From the NCBI RefSeq assembly GCF_030269685.1, contig NZ_BSTT01000001.1:806001-870000 (forward strand): a DNA stretch of 64,000 nucleotides, written 5' to 3'. The notes below the pieces were generated by a model, which was given only the letters and a program-made list of their open reading frames with translations, searched no databases and was not told where the DNA came from. Shown one piece after another: positions 16,980-26,225 of the stretch (position 1 is the stretch's first letter; every line of letters starts with the position of its first letter). The DNA comes from Actinomycetospora sp. NBRC 106378 (GTDB lineage: Bacteria > Actinomycetota > Actinomycetes > Mycobacteriales > Pseudonocardiaceae). The position numbers were made by a program, and so were the translations under genes.

Positions 16980-18373
16980 GCCTCGTCGAGCGGGCCCTGC
17001 AGACCGCGGGCCGCATCCGTCCCGACGCCGGCGCCGCGGTGATCCTGCGCGAGACCAGCGAGGTGGTCCTGCGCTGGGCGAACTCCACCATGACGACGAA
17101 CGGGGCCACCACCGACCGCACGCTCGGGCTGGTCCTGCTCGTCCCCCTCGCCGGCGGGGGCACCGGCGCGGGCGTGGTCCGCGTGTCGGCGCCCGACTCG
17201 CTGCTGGCGGGCGGCGCGGAGGCCGACGCCCGGCTCACCGACGCGGTGCGGGCCGCGGTCCGCGCCGCCGAGGACGCCGGGGCCTCCCGGGACGCCGCGG
17301 AGCTGCCGCCACCGACCGGTCCGGCCGATCCGTTCGACGACCCGGCGGCCGAGACCTCGATCGGCGTGTTCGGCGACCTCGCCGCCGCCCTGGGCGACTC
17401 CTTCGGGACCGACCGCAGCGCCGGGTTCGCCGACCACCACGTGACCACCACCTGGCTCGCCACGTCCGCCGGGGTACGGCGGCGCTGGACCGAGCCCGGC
17501 GGGGCGGTCGAGGTGAACCTCAAGTCGGCGGCCGGCTCGGTCTGGGGCGGCACCTCGACGCGCGACTTCACCGACGTGGACCTCCCGGCCCTGCTCGGCG
17601 ACCTCCGCGGACGGCTGGCCTGGGGCCGGCGGCGGATCACGCTGGAGGCGGGGCACTACGAGACGATCCTGCCGCCGTCCGCGGTCAGCGACTTCATGAT
17701 CTACCTGGCCTGGTCGATGGGCGGGCGGCCCGCGCAGGAGGGCCGCAGCGCCCTGTCGCGCGCCGGCGGCACCCGGGTCGGCGAGCAGCTCACCGATCTG
17801 CCGCTCACGCTGGCGGGCGACCCGGACGCCCCCGGCTTCCCGACGCTGCGCTACGAGCCGGTGCTCGCCACCACCTCCTCCGGCGACGAGGTGTCGGTGT
17901 TCGACAACGGAGCGAGCACGCGTCGGGTGGACTGGCTGCGCGACGGCGCGGTGCACGAGCTGGCCTACCCGCGTGCCGCTGCCGCGGAGTTCGGCACCCG
18001 GTTCGCCCCGCCGTCGGACAACCTCCTGCTCACCGGCGGGTCCGACGCCTCGGTGTCCGACCTCGTCGCGGGCACGCGCCGCGGCCTGCTGCTGACCTGC
18101 CTCTGGTACATGCGCGAGGTCGACCCGGAGACGATGCTGCTCACCGGGCTGACCCGCGACGGGGTCTACCTCGTGGAGGACGGCGAGGTGGTCGGCGAGG
18201 TGAACAACTTCCGCTTCAACGAGTCGCCGCTGGACCTCGTCCGCCGCACCACCGAGGCGGGCGCCACCGAGCTGACGCTGCCCCGGGAGTGGAAGGACTG
18301 GTTCACCCGCGCCGCGATGCCGCCGCTGCGGATCCCGGACTTCAACATGTCCTCGGTGTCGCAGGCCAGTTAG
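16976..18373 (+). CDS. tldE: TldE/PmbA family protein, TldD partner
   Basis: A 465-aa PmbA/TldE homologue without the HExxxH zinc motif, as normal for this subunit; it forms the other half of the protease barrel. Recognisable stretches are GFADHHVTTTWLATSAG, YLAWSMGGRPAQEGRSAL, the FDNGASTRRVDWLRDG region and LTCLWYMREVDPETMLLTGLTRDGVY-type C-terminal motifs. The ATG overlaps the tldD stop, so the two are coupled. Its own stop overlaps the stop of the convergent FAD-Rieske gene by three bases. Confidence 0.9.
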   Translation: MSLVERALQTAGRIRPDAGAAVILRETSEVVLRWANSTMTTNGATTDRTLGLVLLVPLAGGGTGAGVVRVSAPDSLLAGGAEADARLTDAVRAAVRAAEDAGASRDAAELPPPTGPADPFDDPAAETSIGVFGDLAAALGDSFGTDRSAGFADHHVTTTWLATSAGVRRRWTEPGGAVEVNLKSAAGSVWGGTSTRDFTDVDLPALLGDLRGRLAWGRRRITLEAGHYETILPPSAVSDFMIYLAWSMGGRPAQEGRSALSRAGGTRVGEQLTDLPLTLAGDPDAPGFPTLRYEPVLATTSSGDEVSVFDNGASTRRVDWLRDGAVHELAYPRAAAAEFGTRFAPPSDNLLLTGGSDASVSDLVAGTRRGLLLTCLWYMREVDPETMLLTGLTRDGVYLVEDGEVVGEVNNFRFNESPLDLVRRTTEAGATELTLPREWKDWFTRAAMPPLRIPDFNMSSVSQAS

Positions 18374-19929
18374 CTGCGCGGCGCGATCACCCGGGTCAGC
18401 CCGGGCGGCGCGCCGAGGTCCTCGGTGACCGGCCCCTCCAGCACGGTGCCGTCCGGGGCGAACCGCGATCCGTGCAGCGGGCAGTCCCAGCTCGCCGCCG
18501 CGTCGTTCCAGGCGAGGATGCCGCCGAGGTGCGGGCACACCGCGCCGACCTCGTGCTCGACACCGCCGACCCGGCAGCGGCCGACCTTGCCCCGCACCGA
18601 CGTCTCGACCCGGCCCTCGCCCTCCGCCAGGGGCTTCCCCGACGGCAGGTCGGGCTTCGCCCACCCCGTCGCGAGGTACTTCGCGACCTGCCCGTTGGCG
18701 CGGGCGAGCTGCGGCACCGACCGCAGCTCCGGCGCGCGGTCGGCGGCGAAGGTCGGGGCCCACGGGTTGTCGCGGCCGGCGACGTGGTCGGCGAGCGCGA
18801 GCCCGGCCGCGGTGCCGCCGGTCATGCCCCACTTCGCGAACCCCGTCGCGACGAGCACCTGCGGCTGCAGCGGCATCGGCCCGACGAAGGGCAGGCCGTC
18901 CTCGGGCTGGTAGTCCTGGGCGGACCAGCGGTGGGTGATCTCCGCGACCGGCCAGCGGCGGGCGCTCCACGCCGCGAGGTCGCGCTCGTGCTGTGCCATC
19001 GGCGTGTCGGTGCCCACGCGGTGACCGAACCCGCCGGTCTGCAGCAGGCGCTCGCCGTCGACGACGACGGTGCGGATCGAGACGGTCGGCGAGTCCGCGG
19101 AGAGGTACATGCCGCCCGGCAGGGTGTCCGGGTCGCGCACCCGCATCGCCTGGGCGTAGGACCGGGCGGGCTCCAGCCGGGCGAAGTACAGGCCACGGTC
19201 GAGCACCGGGATGCCGGTCGCGAGCACCAGCCGGTCGGCGAGCACCCGGCCGTGGGCGGTCCGGAGCTCCGGCGTCGCCCCGAGCGAGGCACCGAGCGAC
19301 ACCGACCGCACCCGGGTCCCCTCGTGGACCGGCTGCCCCGCGTCGACCAGCTCCCGGGCGAGGTCGTGCAGGTAGGGCACCGGGTCGAACTGCGCCTGGT
19401 CGTCCAGCGTGACCGCCTGGGACACCGCGAACGGCAGGTCCAGCCCGGCGTCCAGGGTGGCCGGCAGGCCCGCGGCGCGCAGGGCGTCCGCCTCGGCGCG
19501 GACCGCGCGGGCCCCGGCGGAGTCCCGACCCGCCGTCGAGAACGTGACCGCCGGAGCACGCTCGAAGCCGCAGTCGACGCCCTCGGCCCGCGCGGCGAGC
19601 CAGTCCAGGCCGGCACGGTGGGCGGCGACGTAGGCGTCGACCACCTCCTGCGGGTGGCGCTGCGCGAGCGTCGAGGCCCGCGTGCCCTGCAGCACCGACA
19701 CCTTCGCCGTGGTGTTCCCGCTCGCGACCGCCCCGAGGTGGCGGGCCTCCAGCACCGCGACCGTGCAGCCCGCGCGGTGCAGGGCGACGGCCGTCGTCAG
19801 GCCGGTGATGCCGCCGCCGACGACGGCGACGTCGACGCGGAGGTCACCGCGCAGGGCCGGGTAGGTGGGCAGGTCGCGGTCGAGCCAGACCGAGCGGTGG
19901 CGGGTGGGGAGTGCGGGGGTGGTGGGCAC
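18370..19929 (-). CDS. FAD-dependent oxidoreductase fused to a C-terminal Rieske domain
   Basis: The N-terminal part is a DAO-type flavoprotein with the dinucleotide motif VVGGGITGL and a C-terminal FAD segment (LVATGFAKWGMTGG). Residues from about 430 form a Rieske [2Fe-2S] domain with CPHLG and CPLHGS ligand boxes. Fused DAO-Rieske proteins of this layout are common in actinobacteria and bacilli; the substrate is an unknown amine or amino-acid-like compound. The frame is open to 20007, but the first 26 residues are Arg-rich and unlike the family, so I start at GTG 19929 (VPTTPAL), which is uncertain. Confidence 0.85.
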   Translation of the reverse strand: MPTTPALPTRHRSVWLDRDLPTYPALRGDLRVDVAVVGGGITGLTTAVALHRAGCTVAVLEARHLGAVASGNTTAKVSVLQGTRASTLAQRHPQEVVDAYVAAHRAGLDWLAARAEGVDCGFERAPAVTFSTAGRDSAGARAVRAEADALRAAGLPATLDAGLDLPFAVSQAVTLDDQAQFDPVPYLHDLARELVDAGQPVHEGTRVRSVSLGASLGATPELRTAHGRVLADRLVLATGIPVLDRGLYFARLEPARSYAQAMRVRDPDTLPGGMYLSADSPTVSIRTVVVDGERLLQTGGFGHRVGTDTPMAQHERDLAAWSARRWPVAEITHRWSAQDYQPEDGLPFVGPMPLQPQVLVATGFAKWGMTGGTAAGLALADHVAGRDNPWAPTFAADRAPELRSVPQLARANGQVAKYLATGWAKPDLPSGKPLAEGEGRVETSVRGKVGRCRVGGVEHEVGAVCPHLGGILAWNDAAASWDCPLHGSRFAPDGTVLEGPVTEDLGAPPGLTRVIAPRS

Positions 19930-20036
19930 GGGGAGGAGTAGCCGCTGGTCCACGTGGTGTACACGCGGGCCTGGCCGTGACCGACTCGTGACGAGACGGA
20001 CGCGCATCGTGCCTCCGGAACGGGAACACCACCCAC

Positions 20037-20393
20037 ATGGCCGACCTCGACCGCCGCCCCCGCTCCGGCAACCCCGTCACGGGCGCCGCCCGCGGCCTGC
20101 TCGGCCTCGTGGCCGGGATCGTCCGGTTCGTCACCGGGCTGTTCGCCGTCATCCTCGCCCTGCACATCGTGCTCCGGATCCTCGGCGCGAACCCCGACAA
20201 CGGGTTGACGCAGTTCGTGGCGAACGCGGCGGACTCGCTGACGCTGGGCCTCGCGAACCTCTTCGAGGTGGGCGACGGGACCGTGCAGCTGGTGCTGTCC
20301 TACGGCATCCCCGCGATCGCGTGGCTCGTCATCGGCGCGGTGATCGTCGCGATCCTGCGCGTGATCGCGCGGCCGCGCTCCGGCCTCGCCTGA
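20037..20393 (+). CDS. Small membrane protein, 118 aa
   Basis: Two strong membrane helices: about residues 22-50 (LGLVAGIVRFVTGLFAVILALHIV) and 87-107 (LVLSYGIPAIAWLVIGAVIVAIL), with an intervening amphipathic loop. The shape is similar to YggT-like or DUF-type small membrane proteins, but the YggT signature is missing. The ATG lacks a clear ribosome binding site. It is divergent from the FAD-Rieske gene. Function unknown. Confidence 0.65.
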   Translation: MADLDRRPRSGNPVTGAARGLLGLVAGIVRFVTGLFAVILALHIVLRILGANPDNGLTQFVANAADSLTLGLANLFEVGDGTVQLVLSYGIPAIAWLVIGAVIVAILRVIARPRSGLA

Positions 20394-20447
20394 CCCCGGC
20401 CCCTCGGCCGACCCGACGCCCGCGGGCCGGTGGGGCACCATGGATCC

Positions 20448-21356
20448 GTGGGCAAGGTCGTCATGCGCTATCCCGGCTCGGTGCTGCAGGAGAGCTGGGA
20501 CGCCGAGGTCCCCCTGCGCGGCGAGCTGAACGACCTCGCCGCGCTCGTGGGCGCCGGCGGGGTCTGCGTGCTCTCCGGGGCCGGGATGTCGACCGACTCC
20601 GGCATCCCCGACTACCGGGGCCCGTCGAGCGCCGCCCGCCGCCACACGCCGATGACCTACGAGGCGTTCGTGCACGACCCGGCGGCCCGTCACCGGTACT
20701 GGGCCCGCAGCCACGTGGGTTGGCCGCAGATCGAGCGCGCCCGCCCCAACCCCGCACACGAGGCGGTCGCGGCCCTGCAGCGCTGCGGCCTGATCGGCAG
20801 CGTGATCACCCAGAACGTCGACGGCCTGCACCAGGCCGGCGGCGCCCGGGACGTCGTCGAGCTGCACGGGGCGCTGGCGCGGGTGGTCTGCCTGGCCTGC
20901 CGGGCGGAGCTCGACCGGGGAGCGGTCCAGGCCGAGCTCGCGCGGGTGAACCCCGAGTTCGACGCCGCGGTCTCGGGTCTGCGCGAGACCCAGGTCAACC
21001 CGGACGGCGACGTCGAGCTCCCCCCGGAGCTCGAGGCGGCGTTCACGATGGTCGCCTGCCCGGCGTGCGGCGGCGGCCCGCTGAAGCCCGACGTGGTGTT
21101 CTTCGGCGAGTCCGTGCCGCGCCCGAGGGTCGACCGGTGCTTCGACCTCGTGGCGCAGGCGCGGTCCCTGGTGGTCCTGGGGTCGTCACTCGCCGTGATG
21201 TCCGGCCTGCGGTTCGCGAGGGCCGCCACCCGGTCGGGGACCCCGGTCGCGATCGTCACCGCCGGGCCGAGCAGGGCGGACGACATGGCCGCGGTGCGGC
21301 TCGCGTCACCTCTCGGTGAGGTCCTTCCGGCCCTGGTCAGGGCCCTCCGGGCCTGA
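20448..21356 (+). CDS. NAD-dependent protein deacetylase (sirtuin)
   Basis: A sirtuin of about 302 aa. GAGMSTDSGIPDYRG is the NAD-binding signature, QNVDGLH the catalytic-core motif and ELHGALA carries the catalytic His. The structural zinc site is CLAC plus CPAC. It removes acyl groups from Lys using NAD, giving nicotinamide and O-acyl-ADP-ribose; acyl-CoA synthetases such as PrpE-type enzymes are classic targets, and prpE lies 13 kb away. The GTG at 20448 is chosen; CACCAT lies 6 bases before it. Confidence 0.92.
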   Translation: MGKVVMRYPGSVLQESWDAEVPLRGELNDLAALVGAGGVCVLSGAGMSTDSGIPDYRGPSSAARRHTPMTYEAFVHDPAARHRYWARSHVGWPQIERARPNPAHEAVAALQRCGLIGSVITQNVDGLHQAGGARDVVELHGALARVVCLACRAELDRGAVQAELARVNPEFDAAVSGLRETQVNPDGDVELPPELEAAFTMVACPACGGGPLKPDVVFFGESVPRPRVDRCFDLVAQARSLVVLGSSLAVMSGLRFARAATRSGTPVAIVTAGPSRADDMAAVRLASPLGEVLPALVRALRA

Positions 21357-21575
21357 ATCGTTCAGCTTGATCGTGGAAGTGGTGCCTCGAACACCCGGTG
21401 GCGGTTCCGTGTGCAACATCTGTCGTTAACGTCGAAGTACTCCGACGGGGCCACACGGCGATGTGTTCCGGCCGCCCGACTGCCCGCACGCCGGTGCACC
21501 AGGCCGTGACCCCGTTGCGTGACGACCCCGGGTCGTCGCTCGACACTGACCGGCGAACGAGGAGTGACACGACGC

Positions 21576-23402
21576 ATGACGGCCGCACCGACCATCCCTG
21601 GGCTCGACAACCCGCCGCTGCAGCGCCGCGAGGTGCTGGAGTGGGTGGCCGAGGTCGCCGAGCTCACCACGCCCGACCGGGTGGTGTGGTGCGACGGTTC
21701 GCCGGAGGAGTGGACGCGCCTCACCGACGAGCTGGTGGAGGCCGGCACCTTCACCCGGCTGGACCCGGAGAAGAAGCCGAACTCCTTCCACGCCGCGTCC
21801 GACCCCGATGACGTCGCCCGGGTCGAGGAGCGCACCTTCATCTGTTCGGTCGACCCCAAGGACGCCGGGGTCACGAACAACTGGATGGACCCGGCCGAGA
21901 TGAAGGCCACGCTGACCGAGCTGTACCGCGGGTGCATGCGTGGTCGGACGATGTTCGTCATCCCGTTCTGCATGGGCCCGACGAACGCCGAGTCGCCGAA
22001 GCTGGGCGTCGAGATCTCCGACAGCCCCTACGTCGTCGTCTCGATGCACATCATGACGCGCATGGGCGCCGAGGTGCAGGCGCGCCTCGAGGAGCCCGGC
22101 ACGGAGTGGGTGCCGGCGCTGCACTCCCTCGGCGCGCCGCTCGAGCCCGGCCAGGCCGACGTGGCGTGGCCCTGCAACGAGACGAAGTACATCAGCCACT
22201 TCCCGGAGACCCGGGAGATCTGGAGCTTCGGCTCCGGCTACGGCGGCAACGCCCTGCTCGGCAAGAAGTGCTACGCGCTGCGCATCGCCTCGGTGATGGC
22301 GCGCGACGAGGGCTGGCTCGCCGAGCACATGCTGATCCTCAAGCTGATCAGCCCCGAGGACAAGGCGTACTACGTCGCCGCGGCCTTCCCGTCGGCCTGC
22401 GGCAAGACGAACCTCGCGATGCTGCAGCCCACCGTCCCGGGCTGGCGCGCCGAGACCGTCGGTGACGACATCGCCTGGATGCGCTTCGGCGAGGACGGCC
22501 GGCTGTACGCGGTCAACCCCGAGTACGGCTTCTTCGGCGTTGCGCCGGGCACGAACTGGAACACCAACCCCAACGCGATGCGCACCATCGAGCACGGGAA
22601 CGCGCTGTTCACCAACGTCGCGCTCACCGACGACGGCGACGTCTGGTGGGAGGGACTGGAGGGCGACCCCCAGCACCTCACCTCCTGGACCGGCGACGAG
22701 TGGACCCCGGGCTCGGCGAAGCCCGCCGCCCACCCGAACTCGCGCTACACGGTGCCGATCTCGCAGTGCCCCGTCGTCGCGTCCGAGTGGGAGGACCCGC
22801 AGGGTGTGCCGATCTCGGCGATCCTGTTCGGCGGCCGCCGCAAGACGACGATCCCTCTGGTCACCGAGTCGTTCGACTGGCAGCACGGCACCTTCATGGG
22901 CGCCACGATGTCCAGCGAGATGACCGCCGCGGCCAAGGGCGGCAAGGGCCAGGTCCGCCGCGACCCGATGGCCATGCTGCCGTTCCTCGGCTACAACGTC
23001 GGCGACTACTTCCAGCACTGGGTGAACGTGGGCAAGAGCGCCGACGTGACCAAGCTGCCGAAGATCTTCTACGTCAACTGGTTCCGCCGGGGCGAGGACA
23101 ACCGCTTCCTGTGGCCCGGATTCGGCGAGAACAGCCGCGTGCTGAAGTGGATCATCGAGCGGCTCGAGGGCACCGCCGCCGCCACCGAGACGGCGATCGG
23201 CCACGTCCCCAGCGCCGACCAGATCGACCTCGAGGGACTCTCCGAGCCGCGCGAGGACATCGAGGCGTCGCTGCGCGTGGACCTCGACGAGTGGCGCGAG
23301 GAGCTGCCCCTGATCGAGGAGTGGTTCGACAAGATCGGCGACTCCCTGCCGACCTCGATGCGCGACGAGCTCGAGGCGCTCAAGCAGCGGCTGTCCGCCT
23401 GA
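21576..23402 (+). CDS. pckG: Phosphoenolpyruvate carboxykinase (GTP)
   Basis: A 608-aa GTP-dependent PEPCK that converts oxaloacetate to PEP and CO2, the entry step of gluconeogenesis. FPSACGKTN is the kinase-1a P-loop unique to the GTP family; the preceding ETKYISHFP and the following [12 protein letters not shown] and the [12 protein letters not shown] segment (guanine-binding region) are conserved. The ATG at 21576 follows GAGGAG by 11 bases; TAACGT at 21427-21432 may be the -10 box, giving a leader of about 135 bases. The gene ends in a strong 23-bp hairpin. Confidence 0.97.
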   Translation: MTAAPTIPGLDNPPLQRREVLEWVAEVAELTTPDRVVWCDGSPEEWTRLTDELVEAGTFTRLDPEKKPNSFHAASDPDDVARVEERTFICSVDPKDAGVTNNWMDPAEMKATLTELYRGCMRGRTMFVIPFCMGPTNAESPKLGVEISDSPYVVVSMHIMTRMGAEVQARLEEPGTEWVPALHSLGAPLEPGQADVAWPCNETKYISHFPETREIWSFGSGYGGNALLGKKCYALRIASVMARDEGWLAEHMLILKLISPEDKAYYVAAAFPSACGKTNLAMLQPTVPGWRAETVGDDIAWMRFGEDGRLYAVNPEYGFFGVAPGTNWNTNPNAMRTIEHGNALFTNVALTDDGDVWWEGLEGDPQHLTSWTGDEWTPGSAKPAAHPNSRYTVPISQCPVVASEWEDPQGVPISAILFGGRRKTTIPLVTESFDWQHGTFMGATMSSEMTAAAKGGKGQVRRDPMAMLPFLGYNVGDYFQHWVNVGKSADVTKLPKIFYVNWFRRGEDNRFLWPGFGENSRVLKWIIERLEGTAAATETAIGHVPSADQIDLEGLSEPREDIEASLRVDLDEWREELPLIEEWFDKIGDSLPTSMRDELEALKQRLSA

Positions 23403-23411
23403 TCCACAGCT

Positions 23412-23462
23412 GAGCGAAGGGCCCCTCCGGTCGATCTATTCGACCGGAGGGGCCCTTCGCTC
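23412..23462. terminator. 23-bp perfect hairpin terminator
   Basis: Arms 23412-23434 and 23440-23462 pair perfectly around the loop TCTAT. The outer 15 bases (GAGCGAAGGGCCCCT) are identical to the arms at 5773-5899. It lies 9 bases after the pckG stop. No U-tract follows, as is common in actinobacteria. Confidence 0.8.
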
Positions 23463-23511
23463 GTTCCTGGGGCGGGTTCCCGACGCCGGGTCCTGCCGCG
23501 ACTGCGGCACG

Positions 23512-24159
23512 ATGGTGGCCGTGCTCGAGTTCCTGCGCGGCGTCGGCGAGAGCGTCGGCGCCTGGCTGTACGTGATCGCCGGCGGTCTCGCGTTCGCCGA
23601 GGCGGCCGTGATGGTCGGGGTGGTGCTGCCGGGCGAGACGGCTCTGCTCGTGGCCGGGTTCGCCGCCCACGAGGGCGTCATCGGCCTCGTCCCCATGATC
23701 GTCGTCGCGATCCTGTGCGCGATCGCGGGCGACTCGGTCGGCTACGAGGTCGGCCGGCTCCTCGGGCCCCGGCTGCAGGCGTCCCGCGCCGGCCGGTTCG
23801 TCGGCGAGCACCGCTGGCAGGCCACCGAGGACTTCCTGAACCGCCACGGCGGGAAGGCGGTGCTGCTCGGGCGCGGCACCGCGCTGCTGCGCGCCCTCGT
23901 CCCGGGCATGGCCGGCATGGCCCGCATGCCCTACCTGCGCACGTTCCTGCCGTGGAACGCCGTCGGCGGCATCCTCTGGGGCGGCGGATGCGTCCTGCTG
24001 GGCTACGTGTTCGCGCTGTCGCTGGAGACCGTCGCCCGCTATCTCGCGTGGGGCCCCGTCCCCGTCGTCGTGATCGTCGCCGCCGTGCTGATCTGGCGCG
24101 AGACCCGTCGTCGGAAGCGGAACCGGACGAACGGGACGGAGAGCGTGACCCAGCGGTAG
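23512..24159 (+). CDS. DedA family membrane protein
   Basis: A 215-aa DedA/VTT-domain protein with the family motifs FxEAAVMVGVVLPGE near the N-terminus, GDSVGYEVGRLLG, and the central R-x-[FY]-x-G-like segment GRGTALLRALVPGMAGMARMPYLRTF. Relatives flip phospholipids or undecaprenyl phosphate and support membrane potential. Four to five membrane segments are visible, and the C-terminus is strongly basic. ATG 23512 is used; GTG 23521 with CACGAT 7 bases upstream is an equally good leaderless start. Confidence 0.88.
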   Translation: MVAVLEFLRGVGESVGAWLYVIAGGLAFAEAAVMVGVVLPGETALLVAGFAAHEGVIGLVPMIVVAILCAIAGDSVGYEVGRLLGPRLQASRAGRFVGEHRWQATEDFLNRHGGKAVLLGRGTALLRALVPGMAGMARMPYLRTFLPWNAVGGILWGGGCVLLGYVFALSLETVARYLAWGPVPVVVIVAAVLIWRETRRRKRNRTNGTESVTQR

Positions 24160-24234
24160 ACGCCCTGGTGCGTACCTGTCGACGCGCCTAACATCCGCGC
24201 GTCCACCGCTCGCGTACGCCCACGAGGACTGCCG

Positions 24235-24528
24235 ATGTCGTCATCCGTCGCGGACCCGGAGACTCCGGATCCCGCACCCGCGAGACCGCACTTCCGGTTC
24301 CGCGCCTGGAACCTGCTCCTGCTGGTCCCGCTGATCAGCCTGATCACGCCGCTGTTCAACGCGACGGAGCCGACCCTGTTCGGCCTGCCCTTCTTCTACT
24401 GGTTCCAGATCGCGGTCATCCCGATCGGCATCATCTGCACGCTCACGGTCCACCTCGTCACGCGGCACGACGACGAGGAGGGGGAGACGAAGCGCAGCGG
24501 AGCTCGACCCATGGAGGGGGACCGGTGA
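24235..24528 (+). CDS. DUF3311-type small membrane protein
   Basis: A 97-aa protein with two membrane helices (LLLLVPLISLITPLF and FFYWFQIAVIPIGIICTL) separated by the conserved-looking NATEPTLFGLPFFYW. The pattern and the position directly before a sodium-solute symporter gene match DUF3311 proteins, which probably act as an accessory subunit. The GTG of the symporter overlaps this stop by four bases, so both are made together. The C-terminus is acidic and cytoplasmic by the positive-inside rule. Confidence 0.8.
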   Translation: MSSSVADPETPDPAPARPHFRFRAWNLLLLVPLISLITPLFNATEPTLFGLPFFYWFQIAVIPIGIICTLTVHLVTRHDDEEGETKRSGARPMEGDR

Positions 24529-26186
24529 CCGGCGCGCAGATCGTCCAGCTCGTCGTCTTCCTGCTGCTCTTCGTGGCCGTCGCGGTCATGGGGTTCATGG
24601 CGAGCCGTTGGCGGCGCGCCGACGACCTCGAGCACCTCGACGAGTGGGGCCTCGGCGGGCGCCGCTTCGGCTCCTGGGTCACCTGGTTCCTGCTCGGCGG
24701 TGACCTCTACACGGCGTACACCTTCGTCGCGATCCCGGCGCTGCTGTTCTCCTCGGGCGCACTCGGCTTCTACGCGGTGCCGTACACGATCATCGCGTTC
24801 CCGCTGGTGATGCTGCCGCTGCTGCGCCTCTGGTCGGTCTCGCGGGTCCACGGCTACGTGACGCCCGCCGACTTCGTCCGTGGCCGCTACGACTCCCCGC
24901 TGCTGGCCCTGGCCATCGCGGTCACCGGGATCGTCGCGACGATGCCCTACATCGCGCTGCAGCTCGCCGGGCTCGAGGCGGTGCTGCGCACCATCGGGCT
25001 CAACGGCTCCGGGTTCTGGGGGCACGCGCCGCTGTTCGTCGCGTTCGTGGTGCTCGCGGCCTACACCTACCAGTCCGGGTTGCGGGCGCCGGCGCTGATC
25101 GCGGTGGTCAAGGACGTCCTGATCTACATCGTCATCCTCGTCGCGATCATCTACCTGCCGATCAAGCTCGGCGGGTTCGGCGCGATCATCGACGCCGGCG
25201 CCGCGAAGCTCTCGCAGCCCTCGCCGACGACGGGTCAGCCCGCCGGGTCGACGCTGCTGACCGCCAACAACCAGCTCCAGTACGCGACGCTGGCCCTCGG
25301 CTCGGCGCTGGCCCTGTTCCTCTACCCGCACTCGGTGACCGGCGTGCTGTCCTCCTCGAGCCGGGCCACGATCCGCCGGAACATGACCGCGCTGCCGGCC
25401 TACTCGTTCCTGCTGGCCCTGCTCGCGCTGCTCGGCTACGTGGCGATCGCGGCGGGCACCAAGCCGATCGTCAACGGCTCCACCGGGCGGCCGGACTCCA
25501 ACACGATCGTCCCGGCGCTGTTCGCGGGCCAGTTCCCGGCGTGGTTCGCGGGCGTCGCCTTCGCCGCCATCGGGGTCGGCGCGCTGGTCCCGGCCGCGAT
25601 CATGTCGATCGCCGCGGCGAACCTCTGGACCCGCAACATCTACAAGGAGTTCCTGCGCCGCGACGCCACCCCGCGCGACGAGGCCCGCCAGGCCAAGCTC
25701 GCGTCCCTCGTCGTGAAGGTCGGCGCCGTCCTGTTCATCGTCGTCGTGGACCCGCAGTTCTCCGTCGACCTGCAGCTCATCGGCGGCGTGATCATCCTGC
25801 AGACGCTGCCCGCGGTGGCGATCGCGCTCTACACCCGCTGGTTCCACCGGTGGGCGCTGCTCGCGGGCTGGGCGGTCGGCCTGATCTGGGGCATGGTCAT
25901 GCTCTACGGCATCCCCAACCCCGCCAACGGCAAGCAGCACTTCGGCGGGTCGGCCCTGGCGCTCGGCAAGCTGGACCTGTTCGGCTGGACACCGTTCGAC
26001 GGCTCCAAGGTGCAGATCTACGTGGGGGCCGTCGCGCTGATCGGCAACCTCGTCGTGGCCGCCCTCGTCACCCTCGCCCTGCGCGCGGCCGGGACCCGCG
26101 AGGGCGCGGACCGCACCCGCGGGGAGGACTACCACGCCACGCGGGTGCCGGAGTCGACGACACCGGAGGCGGTCTCCTCGGTGTAG
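24525..26186 (+). CDS. Sodium:solute symporter (SSS family), likely monocarboxylate transporter
   Basis: A 553-aa transporter with about 13 membrane helices, the LGGRRFGSWVTWFLLGGDLYTAYTF entry region and the ALFLYPHSVTG segment of the SSS family. DUF3311-SSS pairs of this kind include the rhizobial monocarboxylate transporter MctP, so uptake of lactate, pyruvate, acetate or propionate is plausible; prpE and pckG elsewhere in the window fit growth on such acids. The substrate remains inference. The start GTG overlaps the upstream stop (GTGA). Confidence 0.88.
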   Translation: MTGAQIVQLVVFLLLFVAVAVMGFMASRWRRADDLEHLDEWGLGGRRFGSWVTWFLLGGDLYTAYTFVAIPALLFSSGALGFYAVPYTIIAFPLVMLPLLRLWSVSRVHGYVTPADFVRGRYDSPLLALAIAVTGIVATMPYIALQLAGLEAVLRTIGLNGSGFWGHAPLFVAFVVLAAYTYQSGLRAPALIAVVKDVLIYIVILVAIIYLPIKLGGFGAIIDAGAAKLSQPSPTTGQPAGSTLLTANNQLQYATLALGSALALFLYPHSVTGVLSSSSRATIRRNMTALPAYSFLLALLALLGYVAIAAGTKPIVNGSTGRPDSNTIVPALFAGQFPAWFAGVAFAAIGVGALVPAAIMSIAAANLWTRNIYKEFLRRDATPRDEARQAKLASLVVKVGAVLFIVVVDPQFSVDLQLIGGVIILQTLPAVAIALYTRWFHRWALLAGWAVGLIWGMVMLYGIPNPANGKQHFGGSALALGKLDLFGWTPFDGSKVQIYVGAVALIGNLVVAALVTLALRAAGTREGADRTRGEDYHATRVPESTTPEAVSSV

Positions 26187-26225
26187 GTGCTCACCTGCGC
26201 GGAGCGCGCCCTACGATCCCTCGCC

